Positions 59,222 through 62,000 of a stretch of DNA of 62,000 nucleotides are shown piece after piece. Origin of the DNA: Zygnema cylindricum (Eukaryota; Streptophyta; Zygnematophyceae; Zygnematales; Zygnemataceae). Below the pieces are notes generated by a model that was given only the letters and a program-made list of their open reading frames with translations, did not search any database and was not told the DNA's origin. The stretch lies in assembly GCA_037447655.1 (NCBI GenBank), contig JBBHKE010000913.1, positions 1 to 62,000 on the forward strand. The letters run 5' to 3'. The stretch's first letter is position 1. Every line of letters starts with the position of its first letter. A program made the translations under genes and the position numbers.

Positions 59222-61057
59222 CTGTCCATGGAACTTAGATTTCGCTACACTGCCCATCACTATTAGAGTTAATCACTCTAATTCGAGTGGGTGCCTTTTG
59301 ACCCCAAAACAAATTTAGTGCTAATAACACTATTTCATTGACCGGCCCATGATGAGCCACGGGGAGACACATAATTTAGCGTAGTTGATTCTATAAAAGT
59401 GTTAACCCTAATTATTCCCTAACTTTACTTATGATGGGGCTGTAGTAAATACACTCAATAAATCCTCAATAGTCCAGGGCTTCGTAAAAAAGCAAATACA
59501 TTCATTAAGTGCTAATGTAACTAATTTAAAGAAGCTCACCTTGGAAGGCTTAATAACAAGCAAGCCACTATTGAACTTCCCTGACATGTAGACATCCGGA
59601 ACTGCTGCAGGTTGCGGATGGGCAAAGAGATGGTCAAGATTTGTGAGAACCATCGTATCGACATCAATGTAAACTACCTTGGCATAATCAGTAAGTAGCC
59701 ATGCATTAAGCTTGTTGAATCCCTTCACATTATACCTATTTTTCACGCTCTTCACCTTCACCACCTTGTCATAATGTGCCTTTAAAATGGGATCCTTTAG
59801 GTTCAAATCGCTAGTATCGTCTACCATGAGTACAAAGTCATGGACCGTTCCTGTATTCCTTATTGATTGGGCCAAAACCAGAGCCGCTGGAATGTAATCT
59901 GGAGAACCAATTAGAGTGGTATATGCGTAACGATCCTGAGAAACGACAATATTTTGTCCTATAGCCCTTCTTGCTTGTAACCAATCTCCGGCCCTTTTGT
60001 CACAATGTACTGTCACACCGAATTTGTCACAAAAAACCTGTTCCGAGACATCAGTCATAGCTTTACTATGACTGTACCGGAGCTCCATACCTCCCCATAG
60101 TTTCACGAACCCAGCAATACAGGCGCCTCTATCTTTCCTATGGTCGGCTCTCGCACTTAAACCAATGGAGGTCAATTCATCATCCGAGTTTCGTGTGTCT
60201 CCCCAATCTCTCGGAGCTCCCTCTACCAACTGAGGACCAAGTCCCGTCTCCGAAGATACCAAAAAATTCATCGCTATATCCTCACAATTCATCCCTTTGT
60301 CGACGAATTCTTTGACTCCTGGAGGAGTGTGGCAAGTATAATGGAAAAGATAATTAGTGTGGATCAACATAAACTTAGTGAGCATTATGGAATACCGATC
60401 CGGGAGCTTCGTATACGCCCATGATTTGGACTCAAGTCGATAAAGATGGGCACGAGGGAAAAAACCGACTATACGATGTTGATTTTCCTGCCATATTTGT
60501 AAAGCAAATGCCAATGATTTTTCATCTGCCGTGATGTCATCGTCACAAATGGCGATAACTTTGGTTCGAATAAACTCTCGAGGGAGAAATCGGTCATTCA
60601 AACTACTACTTTTTTGTCTTATTACTTGTATGGGAGCTCCAGCACTTGGCCATGATTGGCCGTCACCGACAAGTTCCGGAGGAGTACTAATATTTCCCCA
60701 TAAAATATAAATTGCCTCGACTACTAAACTTTGGGAGTAAGCAAACATGTTCCGTCGGAGCAACGGAATCCTTGCTTCGGAAAAACCGTTAACTAAAATA
60801 GTGATCCTGTCTTCCATTAAAGTGTCGGTGGAGGGATACCTCCTTCTGTCACATATGGAAGAGTCGTTTAGATGGAGAGAGGCGTAGGGATCCATGGTAG
60901 GAACCGCGGGTAGGTTGTGGGAAAGGGAGCGAGAGAGGAGATACAATTCCCTCATAAGAAACAGACAAAATACGGAGAGGAAAAAGAAGGCACAGGGGAT
61001 GGAAGAGCACAAGAGTTTGGACCACACTGATTTATTCCGGCTGGACATGAGACCCAT
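56726..61057 (-). CDS. Fused glycosyltransferase: GT64 (exostosin-type) + GT8 (glycogenin-type) + degenerate GT8
   Basis: Two exons, 59540-61057 and 56726-57979, joined in phase 0 (CCAAG/GTGAGC ... TTGCAG/GTAATT), give 923 residues. A signal anchor (15-35) predicts a type II Golgi protein. GT64 spans about 84-340: ITILVNGFSEARIPLLRR, DDD at 172-174 and MNCEDIAMNFLV. GT8 spans about 375-610: YIDVDTMVLTNLDHLF (DxD Asp465, Asp467), FNSGLLVIKPS across the splice, YNKGDQGFLN and HFAGPWHKPW. Residues about 672-885 repeat the GT8 pattern without its catalytic residues: VVYIDVD becomes LVYVHPL, FNSG becomes FSSR and GDQGFLN becomes GSLERFLN. By family GT64 and GT8 enzymes are retaining sugar transferases for cell-wall, glycoprotein or glycolipid glycans; the acceptor is unknown. 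The start is the first in-frame ATG, directly before the anchor. Intron 1 (1.56 kb) carries two MITEs. Confidence 0.92.
58359..58544. mobile_element. MITE in glycosyltransferase intron
   Basis: Left end CACTGTCATCGTTAGTAGTG, right end CACTTATAGCGATGGACAG, TA flanks; both carry the GTC variant. Confidence 0.7.
59178..59222. repeat. (CACTCT)n microsatellite in glycosyltransferase intron
   Basis: About seven CACTCT units just upstream (on the plus strand) of a MITE in the single intron. Confidence 0.9.
59248..59442. mobile_element. MITE, B-type, in glycosyltransferase intron
   Basis: Left end CACTGCCCATCACTATTAG, right end TATGATGGGGCTG then TA. Core ACTCTAATTCGAGT and CCTTTTGACCCC. It ends about 100 bp from exon 1. 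Confidence 0.75.
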
Positions 61058-61393
61058 GGTGATAGGACAACCAGAAAAAGAGTGGATGAAGATGAAAAAG
61101 AAAAAACGAGAGAGGGAGGGAGGGAGAGAGGGAGGGAGAGAGAGAATGGACAATGGATGGGTGAAGGAGAAAGGAGTGGTGGAAGGGAAGGAAAGAGGGA
61201 GAGGATGGAAGAGGGAGTCAGATGCTGTGATGAGCGCGGGAAAGCATGATCGGGGACTGTAAGGATCATGCGTTGCTGCTGACAAGCGTCCTCCGCCATT
61301 GCCAAAAACCTAATCAGTCCTCTTCTTTAGGTTTACATGGTGCTCTACAAACCGTACAAACGTACAAAGGGAGGAAGTGGTGAAGGTACTGTA
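61058..61393 (-). promoter_or_regulatory. 5' leader and promoter region of the glycosyltransferase gene
   Basis: Pyrimidine-rich on the minus strand (GA-rich on plus) from 61085 to 61215, a common feature of plant 5' leaders. The frame upstream of the ATG is open without an in-frame ATG, so the start is not ambiguous. Confidence 0.45.
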
Positions 61394-61611
61394 CACCGCC
61401 AATCGTTATTAGCGTTGTGTACGCTAATTCCGTCCCGCATTTTTTTTTTTTTAATTCTCAAATAGAATTATCCACACTATTTAAAATAAACCCTAATTCC
61501 TAAATAGAATAGACGATTTCTTCGAAAATTTTCAAATTCCCAATTAGCGTAAACCATGATATTTATTCGTATACGCTAAAAAAACTTACACGCTAATAAC
61601 GATTGGCGGTG
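61394..61611. mobile_element. MITE with perfect ends
   Basis: Ends CACCGCCAATCGTTATTAG and CTAATAACGATTGGCGGTG, perfect over at least 21 bp including the following GCG/CGC, with TA flanks. It lies about 340 bp upstream of the glycosyltransferase ATG, so it may be in or near the promoter. Confidence 0.85.
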
Positions 61612-62000
61612 TAGTATACTACGATGTACTGAAAAGTACAGTGCAGTACACTACAGTACAGTCCTGTACTACAAGACTAAATTATGCACCTGAATTGGAC
61701 AAGGGCCGTACAAGTGTTTGAGCACTTGCGTGTGTAGGCAGCAACTGCCGTACAGAATAGTACAGCATATGATCAACCAAACGGCGGAGAAGACACCCTC
61801 TCAGTCGGTGGGTCCTATCAAGTGTCGTACGGGAAAGCGCAATAAAGACTTTTCTTGTTCTGAAAGCGCAGAACAAAATTCAATTAAGCACCCGTAATTT
61901 CAGTAATTGTATACATTGCAAGTGTCTGCCTTCTGTTTTTTTAAGTCTTCCGCTTGATTTCCGGGCATTGCAAACAGTACCGTACCGTACAGTCGTAAAA
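61612..62000. other. Right edge, GTACTGTA-rich spacer
   Basis: Begins with clustered GTACTGTA/TACAGTAC strings (61617-61675) and ends with CAGTACCGTACCGTACAG. No gene seen. Confidence 0.4.

Noticed and set aside
61058-61285. Upstream extension of the glycosyltransferase N-terminus
   Set aside because: The extension would start at TTG; the first in-frame ATG (61057) lies directly before the signal anchor.

Overview
This window is nuclear DNA from a photosynthetic eukaryote of the green lineage. It has GT-AG introns, long AT-rich introns and dense transposons. The genes include a carotenoid hydroxylase of the CYP97A type, a plant-type ECF ATPase (ABCI10) and a PWI/RRM protein resembling an Arabidopsis family. 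A streptophyte alga or an early-diverging land plant fits best, but the species cannot be named from sequence alone. I saw no tRNA, rRNA or CRISPR array.

Layout. (1) 509-1249 (+): the 3' end of a methionine sulfoxide reductase B gene cut by the left edge. (2) 2245-6197 (-): a complete nine-exon NADPH-dependent reductase of the DFR/CCR-like SDR family. (3) 8394-12482 (-): a five-exon chloroplast-type ECF ABC ATPase (ABCI10-like). (4) 15457-22540 (-): a complete 16-exon CYP97A-type P450. (5) 25294-29659 (+): an unrecognised multi-exon gene with uncertain splicing. (6) 34037-38713 (-): a complete nine-exon 20S proteasome beta1 subunit. (7) 39235-51750 (+): an 11-exon, 1265-residue RNA-binding protein (PWI-like fold, RLMGRLG repeats, RGG tract, coiled coil, RRM). 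It is head-to-head with the proteasome gene. (8) 56726-61057 (-): a two-exon, 923-residue Golgi-type glycosyltransferase fusing a GT64 domain to a GT8 domain and then to a second, apparently dead, GT8-like domain. I rebuilt exons by hand from splice sites, phase and family conservation; where I give phases they close exactly.

The space between genes and most of the larger introns are filled with mobile DNA. At least 19 short elements share ends of the type CACCG...CGATTATTAG, flanked by TA. Their two ends match each other within a copy better than they match other copies. There are also pieces of a non-LTR retrotransposon with a palindromic 3' end (GATGGTTTACCATC), two 1-kb terminal-inverted-repeat elements in one intron, a nested transposon, and a five-copy 50-bp minisatellite with palindromic cores. 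None of these insertions falls in a reconstructed exon.

The genes do not form a pathway or cluster. Two products probably work in plastids (CYP97A, ABCI10), one in cytosolic and nuclear proteolysis (beta1), one in nuclear RNA handling and one in Golgi glycan synthesis. The most novel items are the GT64-GT8-pseudoGT8 protein and the self-matched ends of the small transposon family.
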